Assembly: GCA_028701335.1 (NCBI GenBank)
Contig: JAQVQY010000005.1
Span: 1-45,420, forward strand
Length of the DNA stretch: 45,420 nucleotides
Source of the DNA: Eubacteriales bacterium
GTDB lineage: Bacteria; Bacillota; Clostridia; Christensenellales; Aristaeellaceae
Direction: 5' to 3'
Under the pieces are notes generated by a model, which had not been told where the DNA came from, did not search any database, and worked only from the letters and a program-made list of their open reading frames with translations. The stretch's first letter is position 1; each line of letters starts with the position of its first letter. Below are positions 16,701-24,907 of the stretch, one piece after another. The translations under genes were made by a program, and so were the position numbers.

Positions 16701-17078
16701 GCCGCCATAAATCTGGGGCTTGCCCACCAGCCAGCTGGCTTCTTCAGCCTCGCTGAAGGGGCGGAACACATCCCCCCGGAGATAGCCCTGGGTGGCTTCC
16801 CGATTGGGGAAGATGGGCAGTTTGGTTTCCACCTTGTACCAGGTGTAATCTCCGCCCTCAATGGTCTCCAGAATTTTGGCCACCCAGCCCAGGGGAAGGC
16901 GGTCCATATAGTCGGAAGTGTTCATACCCGGGCGGATATTGACCGTATCCTTGATGGTCATGCCATACTCGGAGACAGCCTCACCCAGCGACGGCGCCAG
17001 GGACAGCAGCACTGCCAGGGATAAAAGCCAGGCCGCCAGGCGCTTAAGCCCTCCGATGGTCTTTTCCTTCTTATGCAT
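13734..17078 (-). CDS. Secreted nine-fold SH3-repeat protein with peptidoglycan-binding domain
   Basis: This 1114-residue protein has an N-terminal signal peptide (basic start, hydrophobic LAAWLLSLAVLLSLAPS, cleavage probably near residue 36). It then has nine bacterial SH3-like repeats, each with a core such as NLRQTPGG followed by W-x-x-V and G-Y/F-V/I-R-S/G-D. The repeats are joined by Thr/Pro-rich linkers (TPTPAP type). A PG_binding_1 domain (about 880-955; GSSGEDVTRLQRELNRIGYL) follows. The last 150 residues form a conserved domain with RVKRHEGGLHADVEPL, NNFNGQFCVHFVGS and DNDHQKAI, known to me from other clostridial cell-wall proteins but of unproven activity. The role is probably cell-wall binding outside the cell. 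There is no LPXTG or membrane anchor. A good promoter lies at 17139-17167. Confidence 0.9.
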   Translation of the reverse strand: MHKKEKTIGGLKRLAAWLLSLAVLLSLAPSLGEAVSEYGMTIKDTVNIRPGMNTSDYMDRLPLGWVAKILETIEGGDYTWYKVETKLPIFPNREATQGYLRGDVFRPFSEAEEASWLVGKPQIYGGAAAVTPTTTGGTVTPAPVVTEPPSYQAPSGYVKIILANTNLRDQPESSKIFGQIPKGKILPYYGDPVQKGSYQWQYVFFEDKDEYGYIRSDCYEYTTLAGDPTAKPSAAAVTASPAPQVPGTYALTKISGANLRQTPGGIAVTALLLHAQLSVLEGPANGWFKVQSGNYTGFVQEDHIRVLSQAEAAAWLANRTLPEDMSAGTTPAPTAAPAASGYLSITLPGTNLRATPGGTSLFKFDVGTILPYTGAPVYHANYYWAYVTHDRSGLKGYVRSDCYVITDGGSSPVVTPTPAPTTPGAGQGIVRLTLGGVNLRQVPGGPVLATMPRGLELSYFNAPTYFNGYFWVYVYDQATSQYGYVRSDCYEIVEGLPQPTGGPTPAPTPVVPATGYLKLIKGGVNLRNAPAGDTLAQLDRDLELAYFSVSSALGYTWYQVESPKGRGWVRSDVIEVTKGPDVPGETPTPTPSVPTPTPPVGELGYILTTKSAINLRQTPGSSNILGRVDIGLVLALTAPVQSAQGYNWYQVTTGGRTGFLRGDCVRPLTAAEVIDYMNGKMPGPTPPPGGDPATAGYVLTTMTSVNVRESPSLDARTLGQIAASGSVLPYESTVTAGGSTWFKIIFQEQTGYLLGSTARMMTVKEYQDYLATRPTPSPTPAPTPTPDPADLSATAITRMDKVLLRQTPGGKTLTTLYKQGTILALQGAQQQADNYTWHSVRTLGVNGWIRGDMIRILTKDEEKALNQTGDPDAPPTASYRRLEIGSSGEDVTRLQRELNRIGYLESAYISGIFDAQTRESVKLYQKAMGLIVDGIAGNDTQHKLFNTVPEDTYEPGTGGTVSPTIYPVEKALWETDVKTFWARGETAILTDVRTKISFRVKRHEGGLHADVEPLTAADTAAMCRVYGVQNAQEILEKNLYQRRPVWITLKGRSFAASIYGVPHNYPAGDFIPDNNFNGQFCVHFVGSKIHSSGTVDNDHQKAITEAYNAAPVKK

Positions 17079-17138
17079 ATGCGCACCCGTTCCTTCCCAA
17101 ATTCAAGCTCACAAGGAGGCGTCCGATTCTTGCGTACC

Positions 17139-17167
17139 ATTCTATTACAAATTCATTACACGGTCAA
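17139..17167 (-). promoter_or_regulatory. Promoter of the SH3-repeat protein gene
   Basis: Minus-strand TTGACC (17162-17167) and TAGAAT (17139-17144) are 17 bases apart. The leader is about 55 bases and contains GGAAGGAA upstream of the ATG at 17078. It is back to back with the phosphoglucomutase promoter. Confidence 0.7.
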
Positions 17168-17211
17168 GACATCCGGCTGTGGAATCGCAAAAACACCGCC
17201 TTCCCCGGGCA

Positions 17212-17240
17212 TTGCCAGCGGGATTCAATTCCCTTATAAT
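17212..17240 (+). promoter_or_regulatory. Promoter of the phosphoglucomutase gene
   Basis: TTGCCA (17212-17217) and a perfect TATAAT (17235-17240) are separated by 17 bases. The leader is about 30 bases and carries AAGGAGGG (17263-17270). Confidence 0.75.
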
Positions 17241-17277
17241 AATTAAGGATAATAAAAGCGGCAAGGAGGGATCTCTT

Positions 17278-19002
17278 TTGTTCGATATTCACGAGAAATA
17301 TAACCAATGGCTGGCCCTTGGCCAGGAAGATAGCGCTTTAGCCCGGGAATTGGAAATTATCCGGGATGACCCAAAGGCCATTGAGGACCGATTCTACCGG
17401 GATCTGGCCTTTGGCACCGCGGGGATGCGGGGCATTCTGGGGGCCGGTCCCAACCGCATGAACCGTTTCACCGTCAGGCGAGCTGCGGCGGGGCTGGCGG
17501 ACTACCTGCGCCTGGACGCGGGAATGCCCTTTGGCCCGGTAGCCATCGCCTATGACTCCAGGCACCAAAGCGACGTCTTCGCCAAAGAAACCGCCCTCAT
17601 GCTGGCGGCCCGGGGTGTTAAGGCCCTGCTGTTTGACGCCCTGCGGCCGGTGCCGGTCCTTTCGTTTGCCGTCAGGCACCTGGACGCGGCGGCCGGCGTG
17701 GTGATCACCGCCAGCCACAACCCGCCGGAGTACAACGGCTTCAAGGCCTACGGCCCGGATGGCGCCCAGCTCTCTCCCGAGGCGGCCGAGGGCATGACCC
17801 AAAGGATGGACGCCCTCTCCTATGGGGAGCTCAAGCCCATGCCTGAGGATCAGGCGCTGGAAAAGGGCCTGCTCTGCTACATCGGCGAGGATAATGTGGA
17901 CGCCGCCTATACCCGCATGGCGCTTTCCCTTCAGGTGCGGCCGGATATCGTCAACAAGCTGGGGGGCAGCCTGAAAATCGTGTACACCCCCCTGCACGGC
18001 ACGGGCAACCTGCCCGTGCGCCGGGTATTGAAGGAAGCAGGCTTTTCCCAGATAACAGTGGTGCCCGAGCAGGAATTGCCGGATCCGGATTTCCCCACCG
18101 TTAAGGCCCCCAACCCGGAGGATCCGGGCGCCTTTGCCATGGCGGTTCCCCTGGCAAAGCAGACAGGCGCCACGGTCATCATCGGCACGGACCCGGACTG
18201 CGACCGCCTGGGCGTGTGTGTCAGGGACAGCGGCGGCGAGTTCCGCACCTTGAGCGGCAACCAGATCGGCTGCCTGATGCTGCACCACATCCTAAGCCAG
18301 CGCAGGGCGGCCGGCACCCTGCCCAAAAACGGCGCCTGCGTGAAATCCGTCGTGTCAACGGGGCTGGCCAATGTCATCTGTGAGGATTACGGCGTAAAAA
18401 TGTTTGACGTCCTCACCGGCTTTAAGTTCATCGGAGAAAAAATCCAGGAGTTTGAGGAGACAGGTGAGCACACCTTCCTGTTTGGCTTTGAGGAAAGCTT
18501 CGGCTACCTGTCTTCCACCCAGGTCAGGGACAAGGACGCGGTGAACGCGGCCCTCCTGGTGGCGGAAGCCGCCTGCGTATGCCTGAGCGAAGGCGCTACC
18601 CTCTATGACCGCCTCCAGCAAATTTATCAGGAATACGGCTATTTCGCGGAAAGCGTGGTGTCAAACACCTACCCCGGTAAGGAAGGGGCCGAAAGAATGG
18701 CGGCCATCATGGCGGCGCTTCGGGAGGATCCGCCCGCTGAGATCGCGGGGACCAGGGTGTTGGCCCTGCGGGATTACCTTGCTGGCGCAAGGACCCAGGG
18801 GGACCATAAAGAGCCTCTGGGTACCCCGCCGTCTGACGTCCTCTATTTTGAGCTGGCGGGCGGCCGCTGGCTGTGCGCAAGGCCCTCGGGTACGGAGCCC
18901 AAGATCAAGTTCTACGCGGGCGCCAGCCACAAGGAGAGCATGGAAAAAGCCCAAGAGGCCGCCGATCAATTGATGGCGGGCATCCGAGCCCTGGCGGAAT
19001 AG
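17278..19002 (+). CDS. pgcA: Alpha-phosphoglucomutase (PgcA-type phosphohexomutase)
   Basis: The 574-residue enzyme interconverts glucose 1-phosphate and glucose 6-phosphate, linking sugar catabolism to UDP-glucose and wall polymer synthesis. The four family motifs are intact: the phosphoserine loop TASHNPPEYNGFK (active Ser146), the Mg-binding DPDCDR, the sugar-binding GFEESFGYL and the phosphate-binding RPSGTEPK. Length and motif set fit the Firmicute PgcA branch. The start is inferred to be TTG at 17278: AAGGAGGG lies 7 bases upstream and the next in-frame ATG is far inside the N-terminal domain. An upstream in-frame extension to 16918 would run through both divergent promoters. The gene converges on the aldo/keto reductase with a 10-base gap and no visible terminator. 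Confidence 0.93.
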   Translation: MFDIHEKYNQWLALGQEDSALARELEIIRDDPKAIEDRFYRDLAFGTAGMRGILGAGPNRMNRFTVRRAAAGLADYLRLDAGMPFGPVAIAYDSRHQSDVFAKETALMLAARGVKALLFDALRPVPVLSFAVRHLDAAAGVVITASHNPPEYNGFKAYGPDGAQLSPEAAEGMTQRMDALSYGELKPMPEDQALEKGLLCYIGEDNVDAAYTRMALSLQVRPDIVNKLGGSLKIVYTPLHGTGNLPVRRVLKEAGFSQITVVPEQELPDPDFPTVKAPNPEDPGAFAMAVPLAKQTGATVIIGTDPDCDRLGVCVRDSGGEFRTLSGNQIGCLMLHHILSQRRAAGTLPKNGACVKSVVSTGLANVICEDYGVKMFDVLTGFKFIGEKIQEFEETGEHTFLFGFEESFGYLSSTQVRDKDAVNAALLVAEAACVCLSEGATLYDRLQQIYQEYGYFAESVVSNTYPGKEGAERMAAIMAALREDPPAEIAGTRVLALRDYLAGARTQGDHKEPLGTPPSDVLYFELAGGRWLCARPSGTEPKIKFYAGASHKESMEKAQEAADQLMAGIRALAE

Positions 19003-19012
19003 GAAAAGGCAG

Positions 19013-20020
19013 TTAGCCCCGGTCCTCCCGCTGGAGATCCAGCCATGCCACTTCCCCGGGCGTCAGGCGGATATCCCCCGCGGCGATATTCGCGCGCATC
19101 TGCCGGGCGTTTGAGCTGCTGATCACCGGATAGACGTCAAGCGGCTGGTTTGTCATCCAGGCCAGGGCGATCTGGGGCACGGTGGCGCCCTTTTCACGGG
19201 CGATGATCTCCGCCCTTTCCAGGCGTTTGAGGTTGCCTTCATCCACATAACCCCGCATGGTGATGTCATCCAGCACCTCGCCCAACCTGTCCCGCTGGCT
19301 GAACTGGACCTTGCCGGAAAACAGGCCCCGGGCCAGGCTTGAATAGGCGAAGATGGGCATTTTCTGCTGAATAAACCATTCCCGGGCCTGCCGGTTATCC
19401 TCCCCCGTGATGGTCTGGCAGCCCCCGCCCCAAACGTCGGTCAGCTGGCGGGCCAGGCCATAGTGCGGGCTGTTGGCGCCAAGAGGCGCCAGGCCGTGCT
19501 TGCGCGCGTATTCATTGGCTTCCTGGATGCGCGAAAGCTCCCAGTTGGAGACCCCGATGACCCGGGCCTTGTCCTGGGAAACCAGGCTGTCCAGCGCCTC
19601 CATGATGGGGCCGACAGGCTGCGTGGGGTCATCCCGGTGCAAAAGGTAAATATCAATGGTATCAACGCCCAGCTTGGCCAGGGAGTCATAGGCGTCAGAC
19701 AGAATATCATAGGGCGTGACGCGCTTGCGCCAGGCGTTGTGGTGGGCGCCCTTGGTGAGGATGAGCACCTGGCCCTGAAGGCCCCGCGCGGCCAGCCACT
19801 CCCCCACCGGCTCCTCGCCGTAGTGGGCGGAGCAGTCCAGGATGTTCACGCCCAGGGCATACACCTCATCCAGGAGCCTAAAGGCTTCTTCAAGAGCCTG
19901 CGGAAATCCCGCCTCCTCCCCGTGATCGGAACGGGTGGCTTTGAAAAACACCGGGTGGGCGGTGCCAAATACAAAACGGGATACCGGGCGAAGGATGTTT
20001 TTGATCTGTCCGTACTGCAT
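19013..20020 (-). CDS. Aldo/keto reductase
   Basis: The 335-residue protein is an NADPH-dependent aldo/keto reductase with the (beta/alpha)8 fold. The catalytic tetrad is visible: Asp and Tyr in LDCSAHYGE, Lys in ILTKGAHH, and His in YLLHRDDP. The C-terminal cofactor loop is seen in ISSSNARQMRANI. It lies just downstream of the amino-sugar operon on the same strand but is separated from it by a terminator at 20062-20093, so it probably has a separate or read-through expression. GAAAGGAAG precedes the ATG. Substrate is unknown; sugar-aldehyde reduction would suit the neighbourhood. Confidence 0.9.
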   Translation of the reverse strand: MQYGQIKNILRPVSRFVFGTAHPVFFKATRSDHGEEAGFPQALEEAFRLLDEVYALGVNILDCSAHYGEEPVGEWLAARGLQGQVLILTKGAHHNAWRKRVTPYDILSDAYDSLAKLGVDTIDIYLLHRDDPTQPVGPIMEALDSLVSQDKARVIGVSNWELSRIQEANEYARKHGLAPLGANSPHYGLARQLTDVWGGGCQTITGEDNRQAREWFIQQKMPIFAYSSLARGLFSGKVQFSQRDRLGEVLDDITMRGYVDEGNLKRLERAEIIAREKGATVPQIALAWMTNQPLDVYPVISSSNARQMRANIAAGDIRLTPGEVAWLDLQREDRG

Positions 20021-20061
20021 TGCTTTTCTTCCTTTCAGAATATGAGCAGACTATACCACAA

Positions 20062-20093
20062 TAAAAGCAGGCGCACACCTGATGGTATGCGCC
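20062..20093 (-). terminator. Terminator of the ten-gene sugar operon
   Basis: Bases 20070-20079 pair with 20084-20093 (10 pairs, one of them G-U, 4-base loop). On the minus strand the stem is followed by TGCTTTTATTG. It lies 23 bases past the stop codon of the last operon gene. Confidence 0.75.
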
Positions 20094-20115
20094 CGGGGCA
20101 GTTCAGGGATTGGGA

Positions 20116-21090
20116 TTACTCAACGCCCAGAACTTCTTTCCAGTCTTCCAGGGTGGCGATCTGGCCGCCGGTGGCGATGAACTTCGCCCCGATATCCTCA
20201 TTGTAAGGCGCTTCCACTTCCTCACCGTTGATCAGCTTATGCAGCGCCATCACGCACTGGTAGCCCATCTGGTAGAAATCCTGCCCGATGGCCACGTCCA
20301 AAACACCCAGTTCAAAGAAGGCAGGGGTGGTTTCGGCAAAGATGTCGATGGTGACCACTTTGTGGTTGGGGTCTGACAGCTTCCATGCGTTCATCTCCGG
20401 CAGGGCGGAGGGGTCAACGGTGTAGGGCCAGCCGCCGGACATGTACCAGGCGTCGATGTTCTCGGCGTTGGCGGCGGTGTAGTACTCGATGCCGTTGATG
20501 GCTTCGTCCACGTTGTCATTGCAGGGCAGGGAGTAGACGACCTCCAGGTTGGTGCCCTTGATGGCATCGGCAAAGCCGAGTTTGCGGGCCTCGATGTCGT
20601 TGGCGCCCGGAATGCCTTCCAGCTGCGCCACGCGCACCTTCTCAAGGCCGGAGTCCTTGTACAGTTCGATCATGTATTCGCCGGCCTGGTAGCCGACCTT
20701 GTAATTCTCGGTGCCCACATAGTACTCGCGCTTGGAGTTGGGGGAGTCCACGTCATAGCTGATGACCTTGATGCCCGCGTCGATGGCCGCGTCAATGGCG
20801 TCCTTGAGCGCGTCGCCGGTGGTGGCGGAGATGGCGATGCCGTCCACGTCGCCGCGGTCAATGAGGCTTAGCATGATCTCGTTCTGGAGCTCGGCTTCCG
20901 CCCGCAGGGGAGACTGCCATTCAACTTCGATGCCCAGTTCTTTGCCGGCGTCGCGCATGCCGACCTCGGCCGGCAGGAAAACAACGTTGCCCAGCTGCTG
21001 GCCGATCACGACGATTTTCTCGGCCAGGGCCGCCGATGCCAGGCCCAGGCTCAGCGTCAGGATCAACAGGATAGAGAGCAGTTTTTTCAT
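20116..21090 (-). CDS. Ribose-type sugar ABC importer, substrate-binding protein 1
   Basis: This 324-residue protein is a periplasmic-binding-protein-like sugar receptor of the RbsB family (Peripla_BP_4 type). It has a signal peptide (MKKLLSILLILTLSLGLASAALA) followed by the two Rossmann-like lobes typical of the family, with DVDGIAISATTGDAL and IKVISYDVDSPN as recognisable strands. There is no lipobox cysteine after the signal peptide. The ATG at 21090 has GGAGG upstream; an in-frame codon at 21105 does not. It is the last gene of the operon, after its permease and ATPase, and is followed by a terminator. The ligand cannot be read; the operon suggests an amino sugar or conjugate. Confidence 0.9.
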   Translation of the reverse strand: MKKLLSILLILTLSLGLASAALAEKIVVIGQQLGNVVFLPAEVGMRDAGKELGIEVEWQSPLRAEAELQNEIMLSLIDRGDVDGIAISATTGDALKDAIDAAIDAGIKVISYDVDSPNSKREYYVGTENYKVGYQAGEYMIELYKDSGLEKVRVAQLEGIPGANDIEARKLGFADAIKGTNLEVVYSLPCNDNVDEAINGIEYYTAANAENIDAWYMSGGWPYTVDPSALPEMNAWKLSDPNHKVVTIDIFAETTPAFFELGVLDVAIGQDFYQMGYQCVMALHKLINGEEVEAPYNEDIGAKFIATGGQIATLEDWKEVLGVE

Positions 21091-21154
21091 GTTCAGGTCC
21101 TCCAATAATGTTTATTTCTACCGGGCTCATTGCCCAGGTAAAGTTTACCCGCTA

Positions 21155-22129
21155 TCAGCGCCTCGCCTTTCTCAATTGGTCGATGGTGACAGCGAAGATG
21201 ATGACAACGCCCATCACCAGGGTCTGCCAGTAGCTGTCAACCGACAGGAGCACCAGGGCGTTCCGCAGTACCCCAATGATGGCGGAGCCGATCAGTGTGC
21301 CCACCACAGTGCCCACGCCGCCAGCCATGCTGGATCCGCCAATAACCACGGAGGCGATGGCGTCCATCTCAAAGCCGTTGCCCGCTGTGGGCTGGGCCAC
21401 GCCCACCTTGGAGGCGTTGATGACACCGGCAAAGGCCGCGCAAACGCCCGCCAGGACAAAGCAGAGGATTTTTAGCCTTTGGGTGTTCACGCCTGAAATG
21501 CGTGTGGCCTCCTCGTTGCCGCCCATGGCGAAGATGCGCCGGCCGGTGGTGGTGCGGTTACGGAATATCGCGAACACCACGGCAAAGAGGACCATAAAAT
21601 AGATGGGCACGGGAATCCCCAGCATCTGCTCCTGGCCGATCCACTTGAAGCTGTCGGCCATGCCGCTCACGGGGTAGCCCTTGGTGAGGATATAACAGAT
21701 GCCGCGGACAATCTGCATCATGCCCAGGGTGGCGATGTAGCTGGGCAACCGGAAGAACACCACCAGCATGCCGTTGACCATGCCGCACAGGCCGCCCACG
21801 GCCATGCCGATGAGCACCGCCGGCACCACCGCCATGCCCGATTTCATCAGAAGCGCCACCGTTACACCGGCCAAGCCGTAGATGGAGCCGATGGAGATAT
21901 CAATGTTTCCCGTCAGGATGACGGTGGACACGCCAATGCCGGCCACAGCGATGGCGGAAAAATTGCGGGCCGTGTTCAAGAGGTTGTTTGTCCTCAGGAA
22001 CGCAGGGGCCGCGATGGAAAGCGCCGCGCTCATCAGTATCAGGATAAGCAAAATCGTGAGCGTGGAGGCGGCGGAACTGTTCTTGTACCAAAGGCTGAGG
22101 TCTGTCCGGTTTTTGTGCTGGTTACTCAT
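21155..22129 (-). CDS. Ribose-type sugar ABC importer, permease 1
   Basis: The 324-residue protein is an RbsC-like permease with about eight to ten hydrophobic helices. The family signature is present: TGNIDISIGSIYGLAGV near the N-terminal third, LPSYIATLGMMQIVRGI, GGNEEATRISGVNTQRLK (cytoplasmic coupling loop) and VVIGGSSMAGGVGTVVGTLIG. A single permease gene means the transporter would be a homodimer. It is encoded between its ATPase (14 bases upstream) and its binding protein (64 bases downstream). The downstream gap contains GGTAAA-G-TTTACC (21137-21149), an inverted repeat of unknown meaning. Confidence 0.92.
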   Translation of the reverse strand: MSNQHKNRTDLSLWYKNSSAASTLTILLILILMSAALSIAAPAFLRTNNLLNTARNFSAIAVAGIGVSTVILTGNIDISIGSIYGLAGVTVALLMKSGMAVVPAVLIGMAVGGLCGMVNGMLVVFFRLPSYIATLGMMQIVRGICYILTKGYPVSGMADSFKWIGQEQMLGIPVPIYFMVLFAVVFAIFRNRTTTGRRIFAMGGNEEATRISGVNTQRLKILCFVLAGVCAAFAGVINASKVGVAQPTAGNGFEMDAIASVVIGGSSMAGGVGTVVGTLIGSAIIGVLRNALVLLSVDSYWQTLVMGVVIIFAVTIDQLRKARR

Positions 22130-22143
22130 GTTCTCTTCCCTTC

Positions 22144-23658
22144 TTAGGATACGGCCATCTGCATAATCTGTTCCTGGGTGACATTGCGGTGGGGAAACTC
22201 CCCTTTGATGCGGCCTTCGTGCATCACGATGATACGGTCTGACATGCCGATGATTTCCGGCAGCTCCGAGGATATCATGATAATTGCCACCCCCTGGGAA
22301 GCAAGCTCCGCCATCAGCCTGTGGATTTCCTTCTTGGCGCCCACATCGATCCCGCGGGTGGGCTCATCCAGGATCAGGATGGAGGGCTCATTGGCCATCC
22401 ATTTGGCGATGACCACCTTCTGTTGGTTGCCGCCGGAGAGGTTCTTGACCATTTGTTCCGCCGATGGCGTCTTCACCCTCAGCAGTGCCACAAACCGGTC
22501 CACCAGCGTGTTTTCCCTGGCCTTGTCAACAAACCAGCCGTTTGAGACCCTGTCAAGGGCTGCCAGGGACATGTTTTTCTTGACGGTCATATTGAGGATC
22601 AGCGCCTGCTCCTTCCGGTCCTCAGGCACAAAACCCATACCATGGCGCAGGGCATCGGTGGTGCCGTTGATGACTGCCTTCTTGCCGCGCACAAAAATAT
22701 CGCCGGTCTGGCGCGGGTCGATGCCAAAGATGGCGCGCATCACCTCACTGCGCCCGGCGCCCACCAATCCCGCGAATCCGAGGATCTCACCCGCCCGTAC
22801 GGAAAAACTGATGTCCTGAAGGTAGCCGTCCCTGGAGGAGAGGTTTTTCACCTCCAGCGCCATTTCCCCGATTTCCGCGTCGCTTTTGTCATAGAGGCTG
22901 TCCACCTCCCGGCCCACCATGGCACTGATGATTTCGGCTTCGGTGGTTTCTCCGGTTTGAAAAGAGCTAATCATCTGCCCATCGCGCATCACGGTTACCC
23001 GGTCGGATATCTGGAATATCTCTGCCATCCGGTGGGAGATGAATACCACCGCCACGCCACGTTCCTTCAGCCGGCGGGTGATGTCAAAAAGCGTCCTGGT
23101 CTCCGTATCCGTCAGCGAGCTGGTGGGTTCGTCCATAATAATCAGGCGCGCGTTGAAGGAAAGTGCCCGGGCTACCTCCACCATCTGTTTTTGCGCGGTG
23201 GACAGCCTGCCCATCAGCGTGCGGGTGTCAAGGCTCAGTTTCACCTCGTCCAGAAGCGCACGCGCCTCCCGGTGGGTGCGCTGGCGGTCCACCAGCCCGT
23301 TTTTCCCCACCTTTTCACGTCCCACAAAGAGGTTTTCGGCGATGTTCAGGTTGTTAAGGACATTGAGCTCCTGGTAGATGATGGAGATGCCGGCGCGCTG
23401 GGACGCCAGGGGGCCTGAAATGGTAATGGGTTTCCCCTCAAAGAAAATCTCCCCCTCGTCCATGGTGTACACCCCGGAGAGGATCTTCATCAGCGTGGAC
23501 TTCCCCGCGCCGTTTTCGCCCACCAGGGCCAGCACCTCACCAGGGTAGACCGTAAAGTCCACCTGATCCAGCGCCTTGACCCCCGGGAAGGACTTGCTGA
23601 CGCCGCGCATCTCCAGAAGTGGCGCCGGCATGTCTGCTGTTAATGTTCTCTCACTCAT
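22144..23658 (-). CDS. Ribose-type sugar ABC importer, tandem ATPase 1
   Basis: This 504-residue protein is an RbsA/MglA-type fusion of two ATPase domains. Domain 1 has Walker A GENGAGKST, a signature degenerated to LSTAQKQMVEV and Walker B LIIMDEPTSSLT. Domain 2 has the usual degenerate Walker A GLVGAGRSE, a perfect LSGGNQQKV signature and LILDEPTRGIDVGAK. The pattern of one weakened motif in each half is normal for this family. The ATG at 23658 has AAGGA 8 bases upstream and follows the stop of the M24 gene by 14 bases; a TTG at 23676 is in frame but lacks a site. Confidence 0.92.
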   Translation of the reverse strand: MSERTLTADMPAPLLEMRGVSKSFPGVKALDQVDFTVYPGEVLALVGENGAGKSTLMKILSGVYTMDEGEIFFEGKPITISGPLASQRAGISIIYQELNVLNNLNIAENLFVGREKVGKNGLVDRQRTHREARALLDEVKLSLDTRTLMGRLSTAQKQMVEVARALSFNARLIIMDEPTSSLTDTETRTLFDITRRLKERGVAVVFISHRMAEIFQISDRVTVMRDGQMISSFQTGETTEAEIISAMVGREVDSLYDKSDAEIGEMALEVKNLSSRDGYLQDISFSVRAGEILGFAGLVGAGRSEVMRAIFGIDPRQTGDIFVRGKKAVINGTTDALRHGMGFVPEDRKEQALILNMTVKKNMSLAALDRVSNGWFVDKARENTLVDRFVALLRVKTPSAEQMVKNLSGGNQQKVVIAKWMANEPSILILDEPTRGIDVGAKKEIHRLMAELASQGVAIIMISSELPEIIGMSDRIIVMHEGRIKGEFPHRNVTQEQIMQMAVS

Positions 23659-23672
23659 CTGCGTTATCCTTG

Positions 23673-24854
23673 TCAAACCTCCAGAATCAGCGGCTGCCGC
23701 TGCCAGGAGGTCAGCTGTTCGTTGCCATTTTCGGTGACCAGCACACAGTCCTCAAGCCGCACGCCTACCTGTTCATCAGCAATCCAGATGTCGATGTTGA
23801 ACACCATGTCCGGCGTCACGATCCGGCCTGAGCGGTTGTCCACCCAGGGTTCCTCACATTCCTGAAGCCCGGTTGAATGCGCGGGCCCATACAGGGTCAG
23901 CCCCTTAAAGCCGTATTTGTCAAGCCTTGCCTGGTAGCGGTCATAGACCGTAGCAAAAGGGATTCCCGGCTTCAGCAGCGTGACAGTCTCCTCCAGGCAT
24001 TCATGGGCAACGTTGATCATGTCCATATGCTTCTGCGGAATATTTCCAAGGATGACCGCGCGGCACATGTTGCCGCAGTAGCCGGAGTACTTGGCGCCCA
24101 GGGAAAGCTGCACCATGTCCCCCGGCTGCACCTGGCGGTCGGTGGATTTACACAGGCTCTGGAAGGTGTTGGGGCCGGAGGTCACCCAGCAGGGATAGCC
24201 GGTGCCCTCAGCGCCCATTTTAAGCGCCTTGGCCATCCAGGCGGCCTGGATCTCCCATTCCCTGACACCGGGGCGGATGATGGAGACCGCTTCTTTCATG
24301 GCCTCCTCCGTGATGCGGCAGGCCTCACGCAGGAGCTTAATCTCCTCCTGGCTCTTGTGCGCCCTGAGCCCCATGATCAGGCCCTCAGCCGGCACGATCT
24401 CCGCGTCCCCGGCGCCTTCCATCATCTCGTGATAGATCACCTGGGGAAGGGTGTTGACATTGGCGATGCCGATTCTCTTTAACGGGCCAAAGGAGCGCAG
24501 CTCATCCAAGATCTGCGGGAAGGTAAAGGCGCTGGCCGGCTTGTCCCACTCAGGCGCGCTGGTTTCCACATACAGCGGGTGCACGCGCACATCATCAATC
24601 TGCGCGAATTGTTTGGCGAAATCGTAGCTCTCAGGCCCCCCGGTCAACAAAATGGGCTTGCCGCGCGCCGGCACCAGGACGCCCGCAAAATCGAATACCG
24701 CCCAAAAATCAGTCAGGTAACGGATGGTGGCAGACTCGCAGCCGCAGGCATGGGTAATCAGTAAATCCAGGCCTTCCTGCCGCATGGCCTCCTGCACCCG
24801 GGCAATACGGGCGTCATATTCTTTACGGGGAATCCGCATGATAGGCGCTGACAT
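23673..24854 (-). CDS. M24-fold (creatinase/prolidase-like) protein with lost metal ligands, copy A
   Basis: The 393-residue protein has the two-domain layout of creatinase and Xaa-Pro peptidases: an N-terminal creatinase-N domain (about 12-150) and a C-terminal pita-bread M24 domain. Of the five metal ligands of M24 peptidases, the first Asp is Ser251 (VQLSLGA), the second is Asn262 (CGNMCRA), His326 is kept (GPAHSTGL), the first Glu is Asp355 (NIDIW) and the last Glu368 is kept (VRLEDCVLV). Loss of both Asp residues argues against peptidase activity and for a metal-free hydrolase in the manner of creatinase, or another C-N bond cleavage as in ectoine hydrolase relatives. It lies between the two ABC importers of the operon, after an intercistronic hairpin. 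Substrate unknown. Confidence 0.85.
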   Translation of the reverse strand: MSAPIMRIPRKEYDARIARVQEAMRQEGLDLLITHACGCESATIRYLTDFWAVFDFAGVLVPARGKPILLTGGPESYDFAKQFAQIDDVRVHPLYVETSAPEWDKPASAFTFPQILDELRSFGPLKRIGIANVNTLPQVIYHEMMEGAGDAEIVPAEGLIMGLRAHKSQEEIKLLREACRITEEAMKEAVSIIRPGVREWEIQAAWMAKALKMGAEGTGYPCWVTSGPNTFQSLCKSTDRQVQPGDMVQLSLGAKYSGYCGNMCRAVILGNIPQKHMDMINVAHECLEETVTLLKPGIPFATVYDRYQARLDKYGFKGLTLYGPAHSTGLQECEEPWVDNRSGRIVTPDMVFNIDIWIADEQVGVRLEDCVLVTENGNEQLTSWQRQPLILEV

Positions 24855-24877
24855 TTATGTTCCTCCTGTCCAATAAG

Positions 24878-24900
24878 GGGGCGGGGCTTTGCCCCGCCCC
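24878..24900 (-). terminator. Strong intercistronic hairpin after binding protein 2
   Basis: A perfect 10-bp all-GC stem (24878-24887 with 24891-24900, 3-base loop) lies 7 bases after the stop of substrate-binding protein 2. On the minus strand it is followed by CTTATTGG, a poor U-tract. It may be an attenuator or an mRNA 3'-end stabiliser raising binding-protein output over the downstream genes. Confidence 0.6.
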
Positions 24901-24907
24901 GGAGCGA

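Noticed and set aside
21137-21149. GGTAAA-G-TTTACC inverted repeat between permease 1 and binding protein 1
   Set aside because: It is intercistronic, short and unlike the operator palindrome at 31529-31545; it may be chance.
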